From: Alkalihalobacillus sp. LMS39 | GTDB taxonomy: Bacteria; Bacillota; Bacilli; Bacillales; Bacillaceae_F | DNA: 64,000 bases | Reading direction: 5' to 3' | Assembly: GCF_022812285.1 (NCBI RefSeq) | Contig: NZ_CP093300.1 | Location: 744,001 to 808,000 of the forward strand | In this document: positions 1 through 8,989 of the stretch, one piece after another | How positions within the stretch are numbered: the first letter of the stretch is position 1 | How the letters are laid out: every line of letters starts with the position of its first letter | Translations under genes and position numbers: made by a program | Notes under the pieces: generated by a model | The model's database searches: none | Seen by the model: the letters and a program-made list of their open reading frames with translations, nothing else | Told to the model about the DNA's origin: nothing

Positions 1-1
1 A

Positions 2-706
2 AACGCAAGATTAGCAAAAGAAGCAGAACAAAGAAAAAATGATTTACTCGTTTATTTGGCTCATGATTTAAAAACACCATTAACTTCTGTTATTGGTTAT
101 ATCACATTGTTGCGAGATGAGCAGCAGATTTCTCAAGAGCTTCGTGAAAAGTATTTATCTATTACGTTGGATAAAGCGGAACGGTTGGAAGATTTAATAA
201 ATGAATTTTTTGAGATCACTCGATTTAATTTAACCGAGCTAAGTCCTGAAAAGAGTTCCATTCATTTAACAAGAATGCTAGAGCAGATAACGTTTGAGTT
301 TCATCCACTTTTTGTGGAGAAGAATGTAACGTGTCAATTAGACATTGAACCGAATCTTGAAATTTCATGTGATGTAAACAAGATGCAGCGTGTTTTCGAT
401 AATTTAATCCGTAATGCCGTTAATTACAGTTATGAGAATGGCACGATTTTCATCCGCTCAAAAAGAGAAAAGGACTTTCTTCATCTTCATTTTATTAACA
501 GTGGTCGTACTATTCCAAAAGATAAGCTAGAGCGGATCTTTGAACAGTTTTATCGGTTGGATACTTCTCGCGCCACACATACAGGTGGTGCTGGTCTAGG
601 TCTAGCTATTGCCAAAGAAATCGTTGAATTACACGGGGGAACCATTACGGCCTATAGCGAAGATGAAACAGTTGAATTTATTGTCGCACTACCATTCACC
701 TCGTAA
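2..706 (+). CDS. vanS: VanS-like sensor histidine kinase, 3' part
   Basis: The reading frame is open from base 2, so the 5' end lies before the window; the first in-window start-like codon (TTG at 56) is internal. The visible 234 residues hold the dimerisation/phosphoacceptor helix (LAHDLKTPLTSVIGY, His in HDLKTP), an N box (IRNAVNYSYENG), a short F box (FEQFYRLDTS) and a G box (GGAGLGLAIAK). This is the cytoplasmic core of an OmpR-class sensor kinase. The gene directly precedes the van ligase, as in vanG clusters, so it most likely senses glycopeptide stress and phosphorylates a VanR lying upstream outside the window. VanS identity is by context; the kinase class is certain. Confidence 0.85.
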   Translation, partial: NARLAKEAEQRKNDLLVYLAHDLKTPLTSVIGYITLLRDEQQISQELREKYLSITLDKAERLEDLINEFFEITRFNLTELSPEKSSIHLTRMLEQITFEFHPLFVEKNVTCQLDIEPNLEISCDVNKMQRVFDNLIRNAVNYSYENGTIFIRSKREKDFLHLHFINSGRTIPKDKLERIFEQFYRLDTSRATHTGGAGLGLAIAKEIVELHGGTITAYSEDETVEFIVALPFTS

Positions 707-766
707 GGAATTTGTAAGAATTAATTCAGAAAAAAGTATCCATTCCTTGATAATAAACGAAAAAAT

Positions 767-819
767 AACACTTTATGTTCTAGTACGATAGATGTACAGA
801 AACATGAAGTGTTTTTTTA
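767..819 (+). terminator. Rho-independent terminator after vanS
   Basis: Arms AACACTT (767-773) and AAGTGTT (807-813) close a longer imperfect hairpin that also pairs GTAC with GTAC, followed by a run of seven T. It separates the regulatory genes from the resistance genes, implying that vanG-vanXY-vanT has its own promoter in 820-930. A TTGCA/TGCAA inverted repeat (850-866) lies there and could be a regulator site, but this is weak. Confidence 0.8.
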
Positions 820-937
820 TTACACAATATCATGGCGGTTTAATCGACATTGCAGTATAAGTGCAACTAAGGCTCAGTTGGCGCCTAAAGGTTTGGCTTT
901 AGTAAATTTTCTTAATAACAGTAGGGGGAATGAAATA

Positions 938-1990
938 ATGGAAAAAATAATTGTAGCTGTGATCTTTGGTGGTTGTTCAAATGAATACGAAGTATCTCTT
1001 CAATCCGCTCATTCAGTTATCTCTCATATGGACAAGGAAAAATATGACATAATCTTGATCGGCATCACTAAAGAAGGTAGCTGGTATCGATATGATGGTA
1101 GTTTGGAAAAAATCGAACAGGACACTTGGTGGAAAGATGTTTCAAACTGTATACCTGTTGCCTTCTCCCCGAATCGTTATAGTCGTAAAATAGTGCAATA
1201 TCAGCTGGGTGAAATTATAGAAACGACAATTGATATTGTCTTCCCTGTTTTGCACGGTAAAAACGGGGAGGATGGCACACTTCAAGGGTATGTTGAACTG
1301 GCAGGAATTCCTTTTGTTGGCTGCGACACCTTTTCTTCTGCTTTATGCATGGATAAAGATAGAGCGCATAAATTAGTAGCGCATGAAGGTATTCGTACAC
1401 CTCGGTCAATTGTTTTTTCAAATAATGATACTGAGGAGCATATCTTTGCATTATGCAGTCAGCTTGAGCCGCCACTATTTGTTAAGCCTGTAAAATCTGG
1501 CTCCTCGATTGGTATTACACTTGTAAAAGAAAAAGAAGAGTTGATTAAGGCAATAACAGATGCATTTTGTCATGATGATCGAGTCATCATAGAAGAATTT
1601 ATCGAAGGATTTGAGGTAGGATGTGCCATTCTCGGTCATGATGACCTTACCGTTGGGGAAGTTGATGAAATCGAATTAGCGAATGGATTTTTTGATTTTA
1701 ATGAAAAATATTCACTTGCAAACTCGCGAATTCATATGCCAGCTCGGGTTGACGCTAATATAGCAAAAAAAATAAAGGAAACGGCTATACAGATTTATCG
1801 GACACTTGGTTGTTCTGGATTGGCGAGAGTCGATTTGTTTATTACAAAGAATCAAGATATTGTTTTTAACGAAGTGAATACCTTTCCTGGTTTTACAGAC
1901 CATAGTCGTTATCCGGCAATGATGAAAGGAATTGGACTTACGTTTCCGACTATTATTGATAAGTTGATCCAATTAGGGTTAGAGCGATGA
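938..1990 (+). CDS. vanG: VanG-type D-alanine:D-serine ligase
   Basis: ATP-grasp ligase of 350 residues that makes the altered D-Ala-D-Ser dipeptide replacing D-Ala-D-Ala in peptidoglycan precursors, lowering vancomycin affinity. The start at 938 follows GGGGG and gives MEKIIVAVIFGG. Family motifs seen are LHGKNGEDGTLQG (about residue 104), GCDTFSSALCMDKDRAHK, KPVKSGSSIGI and NEVNTFPGF (about 310). The omega-loop reads FDFNEKYS (about 252-259); the EKY triad is characteristic of D-Ser ligases (VanC/E/G), whereas D-Ala:D-Ala ligases usually have a Tyr-Lys-Tyr type loop. From memory the sequence is much closer to enterococcal VanG than to VanC or VanE. It overlaps vanXY by four bases. Confidence 0.88.
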   Translation: MEKIIVAVIFGGCSNEYEVSLQSAHSVISHMDKEKYDIILIGITKEGSWYRYDGSLEKIEQDTWWKDVSNCIPVAFSPNRYSRKIVQYQLGEIIETTIDIVFPVLHGKNGEDGTLQGYVELAGIPFVGCDTFSSALCMDKDRAHKLVAHEGIRTPRSIVFSNNDTEEHIFALCSQLEPPLFVKPVKSGSSIGITLVKEKEELIKAITDAFCHDDRVIIEEFIEGFEVGCAILGHDDLTVGEVDEIELANGFFDFNEKYSLANSRIHMPARVDANIAKKIKETAIQIYRTLGCSGLARVDLFITKNQDIVFNEVNTFPGFTDHSRYPAMMKGIGLTFPTIIDKLIQLGLER

Positions 1991-2754
1991 GAACAATAAC
2001 TCTACATAAGGACGATGTTTTCAATGGCTATTTAGTCTTAGTTAACCGCACCAACCCAATAAAAGGACCATTGTTTAAAAACATAAGCACACTCGTACCT
2101 TTTTCAATAGTTGATGAAAAGATTCTGCTCGAAAAAAGGGCAAGTGCCTTTCTCATACATTTAATCGAAAAAATAAATAGTAAGGAGAAGATTGTTCCCG
2201 TTAGTGGGTATCGAAGTAAGGAAGAGCAAGAAACGATATTTGAAGAATCATTACTAGAAAACGGTAGGGATTTTACTGAACGATATGTAGCGTTTCCCAA
2301 TTGTAGTGAACATCAGACGGGACTTGCCATCGATTTAGCTGAAAATCAACCTGTCATTGATTTTATACGCCCTTCTTTTCCTTATAGTGGAATCTTTGCC
2401 GAGTTCCGAGAGCTTGCTGCTGATTATGGGTTTATTGAACGATATGAGAAAAACAAAGAGGAGCTAACAGGAATCTCACACGAACCATGGCATTTCCGAT
2501 ATGTAGGATTTCCCCATGCTAATAGGATTCAAAAGCTTGGTTTCTGCCTTGAGGAATACATTCAATTTCTTAGAGATTTTCCAATAGGTGGGACTCCTTA
2601 TACATTCATAGAAAAAGAATTGGAATTTAATGTTTTTCATGTGCGAGCTAATGAAGAATGGACGACGATTGAAATACCTGAAGACTGCTTATATCAGATA
2701 TCTGGAAATAATGTTGATGGATTTATCGTAACGATTTGGAGCAGACCTCTATGA
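1987..2754 (+). CDS. vanXY: VanXY D,D-dipeptidase/D,D-carboxypeptidase
   Basis: Zinc peptidase of 255 residues that removes the normal D-Ala-D-Ala ending, hydrolysing the dipeptide and trimming pentapeptide precursors so that D-Ala-D-Ser products dominate. The zinc-site motifs are SEHQTGLAID (about residue 106, His and Asp ligands) and EPWHFRYV (about 165, catalytic Glu and third ligand His), preceded by the family motif VPVSGYRS. There is no signal peptide, so it is cytoplasmic. Its length and C-terminal YQISGNN segment resemble VanXY-G. The start overlaps the vanG stop (ATGA) and its own stop overlaps the vanT start, indicating translational coupling across three genes. Confidence 0.9.
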   Translation: MRTITLHKDDVFNGYLVLVNRTNPIKGPLFKNISTLVPFSIVDEKILLEKRASAFLIHLIEKINSKEKIVPVSGYRSKEEQETIFEESLLENGRDFTERYVAFPNCSEHQTGLAIDLAENQPVIDFIRPSFPYSGIFAEFRELAADYGFIERYEKNKEELTGISHEPWHFRYVGFPHANRIQKLGFCLEEYIQFLRDFPIGGTPYTFIEKELEFNVFHVRANEEWTTIEIPEDCLYQISGNNVDGFIVTIWSRPL

Positions 2755-4904
2755 GCTTGAATCATAAATCAGGAGCGATTGATCAGTTCCGATTAATCGC
2801 CGCGTTTCTTGTGGTAGCGAACCATACTTCTCCGCTCCTCACTTTTGGTGAGGATGCTGATTTTATTTTAACGCGTATCATTGCTAGAATAGCGGTTCCG
2901 TTTTTCCTTATGGTCAGTGGATATTTCTTATATAAACAAATAGAAAGAGGAAATAGGCCCTACATTTGGTCTTTCTGTAAGAAACTTGTTCTTTTGTATA
3001 TTGGCTCAATCGTCCTGTTTTTACCACTTAATCTTTACGCTGGACATTATAAGAGTGAAGGTTGGGGATTTTCGTTATTGAAAGATTTGTTAATCAACGG
3101 TACTTTTTATCATTTATGGTATTTTCCAGGGTTGATTCTAGGCGTTCTGATTGTTGTCTTTTGTATGCGGAAAATTGGTTTGCGCTTAACGTTTTTTTTA
3201 TCCCTTTTTCTTTATGTGATTGGATTATTTGGAGATAGCTACTATGGTGTTATTAAACAAATACCTTATTTAGAGTCTTTCTATAATACTATTTTTTCTA
3301 TTTCAGATTATACGAGAAATGGTTTGTTTATGGTCCCGCTCTTTCTTATGATGGGGATGCTTATCTATCAAATTACTAAACGAGGTTCATTTACAAAGAA
3401 CATCTCATTGCTCTTTCTTTCCCTTGTATTCTTAATTGTTGAGGGACTTTTGCTTTATCATCATTCCCTACAACGTCATGACAGTATGTATATCATGCTT
3501 CTTCCAACAATGTATTACTTGTTCCTCTGTTTATTGCAAATAAAGGGAACAAGCAGTAGAAATATACGAACTTTATCGGTCATCATTTATATCATTCACC
3601 CTTGGATGATTGTTATCGTTCGCTTTACATCTGATTTCTTAAATTGGAAACACTTGTTTGTTGAAAATAGTCTCCTTCACTTTTGTATGGTAAGTTTTCT
3701 TTCATTCGCTGTAGCATTGATGATGGTGTATTGGAGAAAAGAGACAGCTTCTTCTACTAGTAGAGCTTGGGTTGAAATTGATTTACAGGCATTAAGAGAA
3801 AATATAAGGGCATTAAAAGAACTGATACCATCCGATGCGAAGTTAATGGCAGTTGTAAAAGCGAATGCATATGGCCATGGCGCTGTTAAAATAGCGAGTG
3901 AATTAAATAAGCAAGGAATTAAATCGTTTGCAGTAGCTACGTTAGCAGAAGGAATCGAGCTACGCAAGCATAGAATCAAAGGTGAGGTCCTTATATTAGG
4001 TTACACCAATCCAGAAGAAATTCATCGAATTAAGCGATACCGTTTGACTCAATCTGTCGTCGATCTGTCTCACGCAAAGGAATTAAACAAGCATGGGGTA
4101 AAAATACCGATTCAGATTAAGTTAGACACAGGTATGCATCGATTAGGCTTTAATCCAGCCAATAGTAAAGATTTAAAAGCGCTGTATAATTGCCACAATT
4201 TAAGAGTTACAGGGATTTTCTCACATTTATCCGTATCCGATAGTTTGACAAGTGAAGATATTCACTTCACGAACAAGCAAGTCGAAACATTTAATCAAAC
4301 AATAAAGTGGTTAGAATCACAGCTACTTCCGACTGGAAAACAACATATCCAAGCAAGTTATGGAATTTTAAATTATCCTACATTACAATACGATTATGTT
4401 CGAGCTGGTATCGCACTTTATGGAGTCTTAAGTAAAAACGATAAAGTTTCTAGCAACGTTAAGTTACAACCAGTTTTAGCCCTCAAAGCTAGAATTGCAG
4501 TAGTGCAACGAATAAATCCCGGAGAATTTATTAGTTATGGCAGAGCCTATCAAGCAAAACAAAAAATGAAAATTGCGATCGTTACGATTGGCTATGCAGA
4601 TGGACTTCCAAGAAACATAAATAAAGGTTACGTTCTTATTCAATCACAAAAAGCTCCCATTATCAGTCGAATTTGTATGGATCAACTTATCGTCGATATC
4701 TCCCATTTAGAACATGTCCAAATCAGTGACGAAGTAACTCTAATCGGAAAAGATGGGAAAGAACAAATAGCTTCCGAAGATGTTGCAGAAAAGAGTGGGA
4801 CGATTACGAATGAATTACTAAGTAGACTTGGTTCACGCCTGGAATATGTTTATAAGGGTGGCGCTCAAACGGTTACTGACCGCTGGAGGAAGCTTTTCGA
4901 TTAG
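2751..4904 (+). CDS. vanT: VanT membrane-bound serine/alanine racemase
   Basis: Two-domain protein of 717 residues supplying D-Ser. Residues 1-325 are a polytopic acyltransferase-3-like membrane domain (DQFRLIAAFLVVANHTSP at the N terminus, about ten hydrophobic segments) thought to take up L-Ser. From RAWVEIDLQAL (about residue 337) a complete PLP alanine-racemase domain follows: Lys in MAVVKANAYGHG binds PLP, then DTGMHRLGF (about 458), and the C-terminal RICMDQL region. The ATG at 2751 overlaps the vanXY stop; a further in-frame ATG at 2736 is less likely. The next gene is on the other strand, so the operon ends here, although no clear terminator is seen. Confidence 0.9.
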   Translation: MSLNHKSGAIDQFRLIAAFLVVANHTSPLLTFGEDADFILTRIIARIAVPFFLMVSGYFLYKQIERGNRPYIWSFCKKLVLLYIGSIVLFLPLNLYAGHYKSEGWGFSLLKDLLINGTFYHLWYFPGLILGVLIVVFCMRKIGLRLTFFLSLFLYVIGLFGDSYYGVIKQIPYLESFYNTIFSISDYTRNGLFMVPLFLMMGMLIYQITKRGSFTKNISLLFLSLVFLIVEGLLLYHHSLQRHDSMYIMLLPTMYYLFLCLLQIKGTSSRNIRTLSVIIYIIHPWMIVIVRFTSDFLNWKHLFVENSLLHFCMVSFLSFAVALMMVYWRKETASSTSRAWVEIDLQALRENIRALKELIPSDAKLMAVVKANAYGHGAVKIASELNKQGIKSFAVATLAEGIELRKHRIKGEVLILGYTNPEEIHRIKRYRLTQSVVDLSHAKELNKHGVKIPIQIKLDTGMHRLGFNPANSKDLKALYNCHNLRVTGIFSHLSVSDSLTSEDIHFTNKQVETFNQTIKWLESQLLPTGKQHIQASYGILNYPTLQYDYVRAGIALYGVLSKNDKVSSNVKLQPVLALKARIAVVQRINPGEFISYGRAYQAKQKMKIAIVTIGYADGLPRNINKGYVLIQSQKAPIISRICMDQLIVDISHLEHVQISDEVTLIGKDGKEQIASEDVAEKSGTITNELLSRLGSRLEYVYKGGAQTVTDRWRKLFD

Positions 4905-5004
4905 AAGGAATTTCAGAAACGACCTTAATAAGTACAACACGTTCTACGTATTCGCTTCCGTTATTACCTGCAAATACATAGAATATTGGTTTGTGGCTAT
5001 GCAT
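4873..5004 (-). pseudogene. Collapsed zeta-toxin-like kinase gene
   Basis: A 43-codon frame whose ATG overlaps the stop of the upstream small gene (TAATG), so it was the second gene of a two-gene operon. It begins KPIFYVFAGNNGS, the strand and P-loop start of zeta-toxin/AAA-type kinases, where GKST should follow. Instead it jumps to EYVERVVLIKVVSEIP and ends within the 3' end of vanT on the opposite strand. I infer an internal deletion that removed the kinase core, perhaps when the van cluster was placed here. The P-loop reading is from family knowledge, and the match is short. Confidence 0.5.
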
Positions 5005-5195
5005 TAGGATTCACCGTTTTCGTTTAATGGTACAATATCTCCATTAGGAAATTCCTTTACAAGCTTTCCTTCTTTTTCATATACGATATATGTGTTATTT
5101 GCTTTTGCGTCAATTCTAGCCCTGTCACCAGTCATTTTAGCCCATTTACTTAACCATTCATATTTTCTTTTAGGTCCATTGTTTTGTTCTAACAT
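5004..5195 (-). CDS. Small conserved-type protein, 63 aa
   Basis: A 63-residue charged protein starting MLEQNNGPKRKYEWL and containing ARIDAKANNTYIVYEKEGK; no signal peptide or membrane segment. The ATG at 5195 is chosen because AAAGGTGG lies 7-8 bases upstream; the in-frame codon at 5207 would sit on that ribosome site. It is translationally coupled to the truncated zeta-toxin-like gene. Small proteins of this look precede zeta-type kinases in some Bacillaceae (from memory), so it may be the partner or antidote, but no function can be read from the sequence itself. Confidence 0.65.
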   Translation of the reverse strand: MLEQNNGPKRKYEWLSKWAKMTGDRARIDAKANNTYIVYEKEGKLVKEFPNGDIVPLNENGES

Positions 5196-5207
5196 AAGGA
5201 ACACCAC

Positions 5208-5719
5208 CTTTATTATAAATGATATCAGATTAATAATTACATTTATAAGCGATTTAAGATGCAGTGGTACTAAAAAATTATGAAGACGTCACTCAAAGTA
5301 AAGGAGAGCTTATGTTGAAGAAGAACAACAAAAAACAATCTTTTGCTGAACAGTACATCGGATAGGGTTATTAAAAAATCCTTGTCTATTTCATGATAGG
5401 GGTGATATGTTGAATTGATTCACTCTGCCTCATATGTTGAGATGCATATGGATGATATAGAGAGACTCAACAAACCATACTTACTTTCATTGTTTTTATA
5501 TAGAATATCTGGTAATTTACTGTTATTATAATCCGCATTTTTTTCGGAATAAAATTCATCAAATGTGGCTAATTATTGTGAAATTCTTAATGAATATAGT
5601 AATTTTGACTCCGGTTGTAGAAATAAAGGATATTAGATTATTAATGCATTTTTGGAATAAACAAAAGTTATAAAATAACTAAAAGCTAAAATTCTTAAAG
5701 ATATTTAGGAGAGATAATT
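5208..5719. other. Gene-poor spacer
   Basis: About 510 bases with no convincing gene. The only start with a good ribosome site (AAAGGAG, then ATG at 5313) opens a 17-codon frame beginning MLKKNNKKQSF that stops at once; it may be the remnant of a small gene. The rest is AT-rich, with no terminator, tRNA or obvious repeat. Confidence 0.5.
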
Positions 5720-5914
5720 ATGTACAAATACAAATTTATAAAAGTCAAGTTAGATTCAAATTGGAAAGGAATTAAACCAGAACAGGATTATCGAGAAATT
5801 ATAGAGGAACAGGCATCAAATGGATGGAGGTTTATACAAATATTTTCACCGGCTACTCAAGTACTCGGTGAGGCAAATTATTATGAGTTGATTTTCGAAA
5901 AGAAATCATCTTAA
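5720..5914 (+). CDS. DUF4177 family small protein
   Basis: A 64-residue cytoplasmic protein with the DUF4177 pattern: MYKYKFIKVKLDS at the start, then DYREIIEEQASNGWRFIQIF, and a final YYELIFEKK. The conserved Gly-Trp-Arg turn between a helix and a beta strand is typical. GGAGAG lies nine bases before the ATG. The function of this family is not known to me. It stands alone, with spacer DNA on both sides. Confidence 0.85.
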   Translation: MYKYKFIKVKLDSNWKGIKPEQDYREIIEEQASNGWRFIQIFSPATQVLGEANYYELIFEKKSS

Positions 5915-5989
5915 TACTTTGTCGCGAAAAAAACAGCGGAATTCTACTTCGTTCTATTGCTTTTAGAAATGAGGTAATGAATCGGAAAA

Positions 5990-6094
5990 ATGGTGAAGAG
6001 CCGAAGTGATGAGGAGTTGTTATATCTCATAAAATGTCTGGAAGACGCTATCCGTATTTGGGATTTTTCCATGAAAAATGTTCGAGTTATATAA
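5990..6094 (+). CDS. Possible 34-aa Sda-like peptide
   Basis: A short frame reading MVKSRSDEELLYLIKCLEDA and then DFSMKNVRVI. The SDEELL helix followed by a second segment vaguely resembles the helical hairpin of sporulation-kinase inhibitor Sda, but the usual LIEKEI segment is missing or degraded. The ribosome site is poor. It may be a remnant; treat as tentative. Confidence 0.2.
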   Translation: MVKSRSDEELLYLIKCLEDAIRIWDFSMKNVRVI

Positions 6095-6331
6095 AGTACC
6101 ACAACGAAAACATGATTGCTATGACCACTAATTATGTAACTTTGAATCAGTTGCACTCATGGACAGGTTAGTGAAAAGTAAATGTTCCGTCAAACGATTT
6201 GTTTGTCGGAATTTTTTTGTGCGTCAACCATTTCCTCAGTATAAATTCATTTATTTTCTTCCTCAATTAATTGGCACGACCAGATGGCTGTGGTTACCCT
6301 TTGTCTACGATATGTTTGTATAAAATTATGA

Positions 6332-6375
6332 TTGACAAAGTATTAGGCAGGAATTACTATTGATAATAGTTTTCA
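6332..6375 (+). promoter_or_regulatory. nik promoter with Fur-like box
   Basis: TTGACA (6332-6337) and TACTAT (6355-6360) are separated by 17 bases. Immediately downstream, TGATAATAGTTTTCA (6361-6375) matches the B. subtilis Fur box TGATAATnATTATCA at 12 of 14 fixed positions. A repressor bound here would cover the transcription start of the importer operon. Zur or PerR binding cannot be excluded by sequence alone. Confidence 0.7.
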
Positions 6376-6403
6376 ATATCATTTAGGAGAGGAACAATTA
6401 CAT

Positions 6404-8026
6404 ATGCCAAACTCAAAACAGTATATACAATTTTTAATGATGGCACTTATTCTATTATTCGCTTTAGTTGGTTGTTCAAATGAAACTGTAGAAACTGATA
6501 ATTCACCTTCTACACAGGTAAGTGATAACAAGATTACATTTGCTTGGCCAAGAGACATTGGTGAAATGAATCCACATATTTATAATCCATCACAATTATT
6601 TGCACAATCTATGGTGTATGAACCTTTAGTTAGCTATCATGACGGAGGAGAATTAAAGCCACATTTAGCAGAGTCATGGGATATTTCTGAAGATGGGAAA
6701 GAGTACATCTTTACTTTGCGTAAAGATGTTAAATTTTCTGATGGCACAGATTTCAATGCAGAGGTTGTTAAGAAGAACTTTGATGCCATATTAGCAAATA
6801 AAGATACTCATAGTTGGTTAGGAGTAATTTCTAAGATTGATAAAATAGAAATCATTGATGAGTATAATTTTAAATTAGCATTAACTGAAGCCTATTACCC
6901 TACTATCCAGGAGTTAGCAGTCGTCCGTCCAGTTCGATTCCTTGGTGAAGCGGGCTTTCCAGAAGATGGTGATACTTCAAAAGGTGTAGTTCATCCAGTT
7001 GGAACAGGACCGTGGATTTTGGAAGATTATAAAGTAGATGAATATGCTACTTTTATACGTAATGATAATTATTGGGGTGAACTACCTTCTGTGGAGGAAA
7101 TTACTGTTAAAGTCATTCCGGATGCTGAAACACGAGTACTTTCTTTTGAAAAAGGAGATTTAGATCTCATTTATGGTGAAGGCGTTATTAATATTGATTC
7201 TTTTAACCAATTAGAATCAACAGGAAACTATGAGACTAGCGTTTCTGAGCCTGTTGCTACTAGGCAGTTAGTTATGAATACAAATACTGAACAGCTTTCA
7301 GATGAGCGTGTTCGTCAAGCATTACATTTTGGATTTAATAAACAAGCTATGGTCGAAGGCGTTACATCTGGGTTGGAAGAAAAGGCTGACTATCTCTTAC
7401 CAACAAATTATCCTTACACTTCAAAAGTGAATGTAACTGCGGTTGATTATAATGTTGAAAAAGCTAAAGAATTATTAGATGAAGCAGGATGGAAGTTGCC
7501 AGAAGGAAAAAACATTCGAGAAAAAGATGGGAAACCATTAGAAATTGAATTAATGTATAATTCTGCTGAATCCATTCAAAAAACAATGGCTGAAACATTA
7601 CAATCTGAGTGGGCAGGACTAGGGGTTAGTTTAAATATTGTTGGAGTGGAACTTACAACACAAGTAGAAAGATTCAAAGCAAATGATTTCCATATGAACT
7701 TCTTTAGCAACTACGGGTCTCCCTATGATCCACATACCTTCGTAAATATCATTTCTACAGAAGGTTTTGGATTTAGTGAAGCTATTTCAGCTTACCCTAA
7801 TAAAGAGGATCTATTAAATGACATTACTAAAGTAAAACAAACAACGGATGAAGCTGAACGCCAAGAATTATATACGACAATATTAAGCTCATTACAAGAA
7901 CAAGGTGCGATTGTACCTATTTCGTATATTAAACAAATAGCTATTTATCAAAGTGATATTTCTAATTTTACATTTCCTGCTAACCGGGATGAACATCCGT
8001 TTACAGGAATTAGCGTAAACGAGTAA
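6404..8026 (+). CDS. nikA: NikA-type ABC transporter substrate-binding lipoprotein
   Basis: A 540-residue SBP_bac_5 family protein. The N-terminal signal ends in a lipobox (FALVGC, Cys about residue 24), so it is a lipoprotein on the outer face of the membrane. It has the early FAWPRDIGEMNPHIYNPSQ segment and the VGTGPW and DNYWG motifs of the nickel/oligopeptide binding group. The first gene of an operon with two permeases and two ATPases, it delivers the ligand. The NikA subgroup suggests nickel or another metal, free or chelated; a Fur-like promoter box raises iron or a metallophore complex as an alternative. Peptide transport is less likely. Confidence 0.8.
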   Translation: MPNSKQYIQFLMMALILLFALVGCSNETVETDNSPSTQVSDNKITFAWPRDIGEMNPHIYNPSQLFAQSMVYEPLVSYHDGGELKPHLAESWDISEDGKEYIFTLRKDVKFSDGTDFNAEVVKKNFDAILANKDTHSWLGVISKIDKIEIIDEYNFKLALTEAYYPTIQELAVVRPVRFLGEAGFPEDGDTSKGVVHPVGTGPWILEDYKVDEYATFIRNDNYWGELPSVEEITVKVIPDAETRVLSFEKGDLDLIYGEGVINIDSFNQLESTGNYETSVSEPVATRQLVMNTNTEQLSDERVRQALHFGFNKQAMVEGVTSGLEEKADYLLPTNYPYTSKVNVTAVDYNVEKAKELLDEAGWKLPEGKNIREKDGKPLEIELMYNSAESIQKTMAETLQSEWAGLGVSLNIVGVELTTQVERFKANDFHMNFFSNYGSPYDPHTFVNIISTEGFGFSEAISAYPNKEDLLNDITKVKQTTDEAERQELYTTILSSLQEQGAIVPISYIKQIAIYQSDISNFTFPANRDEHPFTGISVNE

Positions 8027-8044
8027 GAGATTGGAGAGGTATTC

Positions 8045-8989
8045 ATGGGCACTTATGTCTTGAAACGGATTTTTATGATTGTTCCAATTTTTCTTTTGGC
8101 GACATTACTAACATTTACAATGATTAATTTATCACCAGTGGATCCTGCTGAAGCATATTTTGCCGCAGCTCATATTCAAGCAACAGAAGAGATGTTGGAA
8201 CAAAAAAGACATGAGTTTGGTTTAGACCAACCTCTCCTAACCCAATATGTGAATGCTATTATTAAAATATGCCAACTTGATTTTGGTATATCTTATGTTA
8301 CGAATAAACCAGTATGGGAGGAAATTTCCTCTAGAATGCCAGCGACGATCCAGTTAACAGTAGGGAGTCTTTTCATAGCTATTTTAATAAGTGTTCCCTT
8401 GGGGTTTTTAGCAGGAATAAAGAAAAATAGTGGAATTGACCATTTTAGTCGATTCCTCTCTTTTATTGGTGCATCCATTCCGTCATTTTGGCTTGGATAT
8501 TTATTTATTTTCTTTTTCTCTGTTAAACTAGACCTATTCCCAGTTGAGGGTAAAGGCTCCTGGGAACATTTAGTTTTACCTTCAATTACACTGGCATTCC
8601 CTTTAATCGCTTTATATACCCGATTACTACGTGCAAGTGTTCTTGAAAATTTACAAGAGTCGTATGTACTTTTTGCCCGAACGAGAGGACTTTCTGAAAA
8701 AATTATCATGGGAAAACATGTACTTCGAATTGCCATTTCTCCGATGATTTCTGGACTTGGAATGAATTTAGGGAACTTAATGACCGGAGCGATTATTGTG
8801 GAGGTCGTCTTTTCATGGCCAGGATTTGGACGGTATTTTATAGATGCTGTTTTTAATCGTGATATTCCTGTGATCCAAGGTTATGTGCTGTTAGCGGCGG
8901 CCCTATTTTTAATAAGTAACTTAATTGTCGATTTAATCCAAATGTATATTGATCCGCGCATATCTAGAAAAGGAAGACAGTTTCAATGA
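8045..8989 (+). CDS. nikB: ABC transporter permease NikB-type
   Basis: A 314-residue integral membrane protein of the binding-protein-dependent permease family (DppB/NikB). The N-terminal TYVLKRIFMIVPIFLLATLL segment and six predicted membrane helices are visible, along with the EAA loop (VLENLQESYVLFARTRGLSE) that contacts the ATPase. The ATG follows GGAGAGG. Only 18 bases separate it from nikA, and its last bases overlap nikC, so it is expressed as one unit. It forms half of the membrane channel with NikC. Confidence 0.85.
   Translation: MGTYVLKRIFMIVPIFLLATLLTFTMINLSPVDPAEAYFAAAHIQATEEMLEQKRHEFGLDQPLLTQYVNAIIKICQLDFGISYVTNKPVWEEISSRMPATIQLTVGSLFIAILISVPLGFLAGIKKNSGIDHFSRFLSFIGASIPSFWLGYLFIFFFSVKLDLFPVEGKGSWEHLVLPSITLAFPLIALYTRLLRASVLENLQESYVLFARTRGLSEKIIMGKHVLRIAISPMISGLGMNLGNLMTGAIIVEVVFSWPGFGRYFIDAVFNRDIPVIQGYVLLAAALFLISNLIVDLIQMYIDPRISRKGRQFQ

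Noticed and set aside
609-791. 60-codon frame overlapping the end of vanS
   Set aside because: Alternative frame of vanS running into the terminator; no ribosome site.
5944-6156. 70-codon minus-strand frame
   Set aside because: No ribosome site; the opposite strand gives a slightly more protein-like short frame, itself only tentative.
8293-8736. 147-codon minus-strand frame
   Set aside because: Antisense to the NikB permease gene; composition is that of a shadow.
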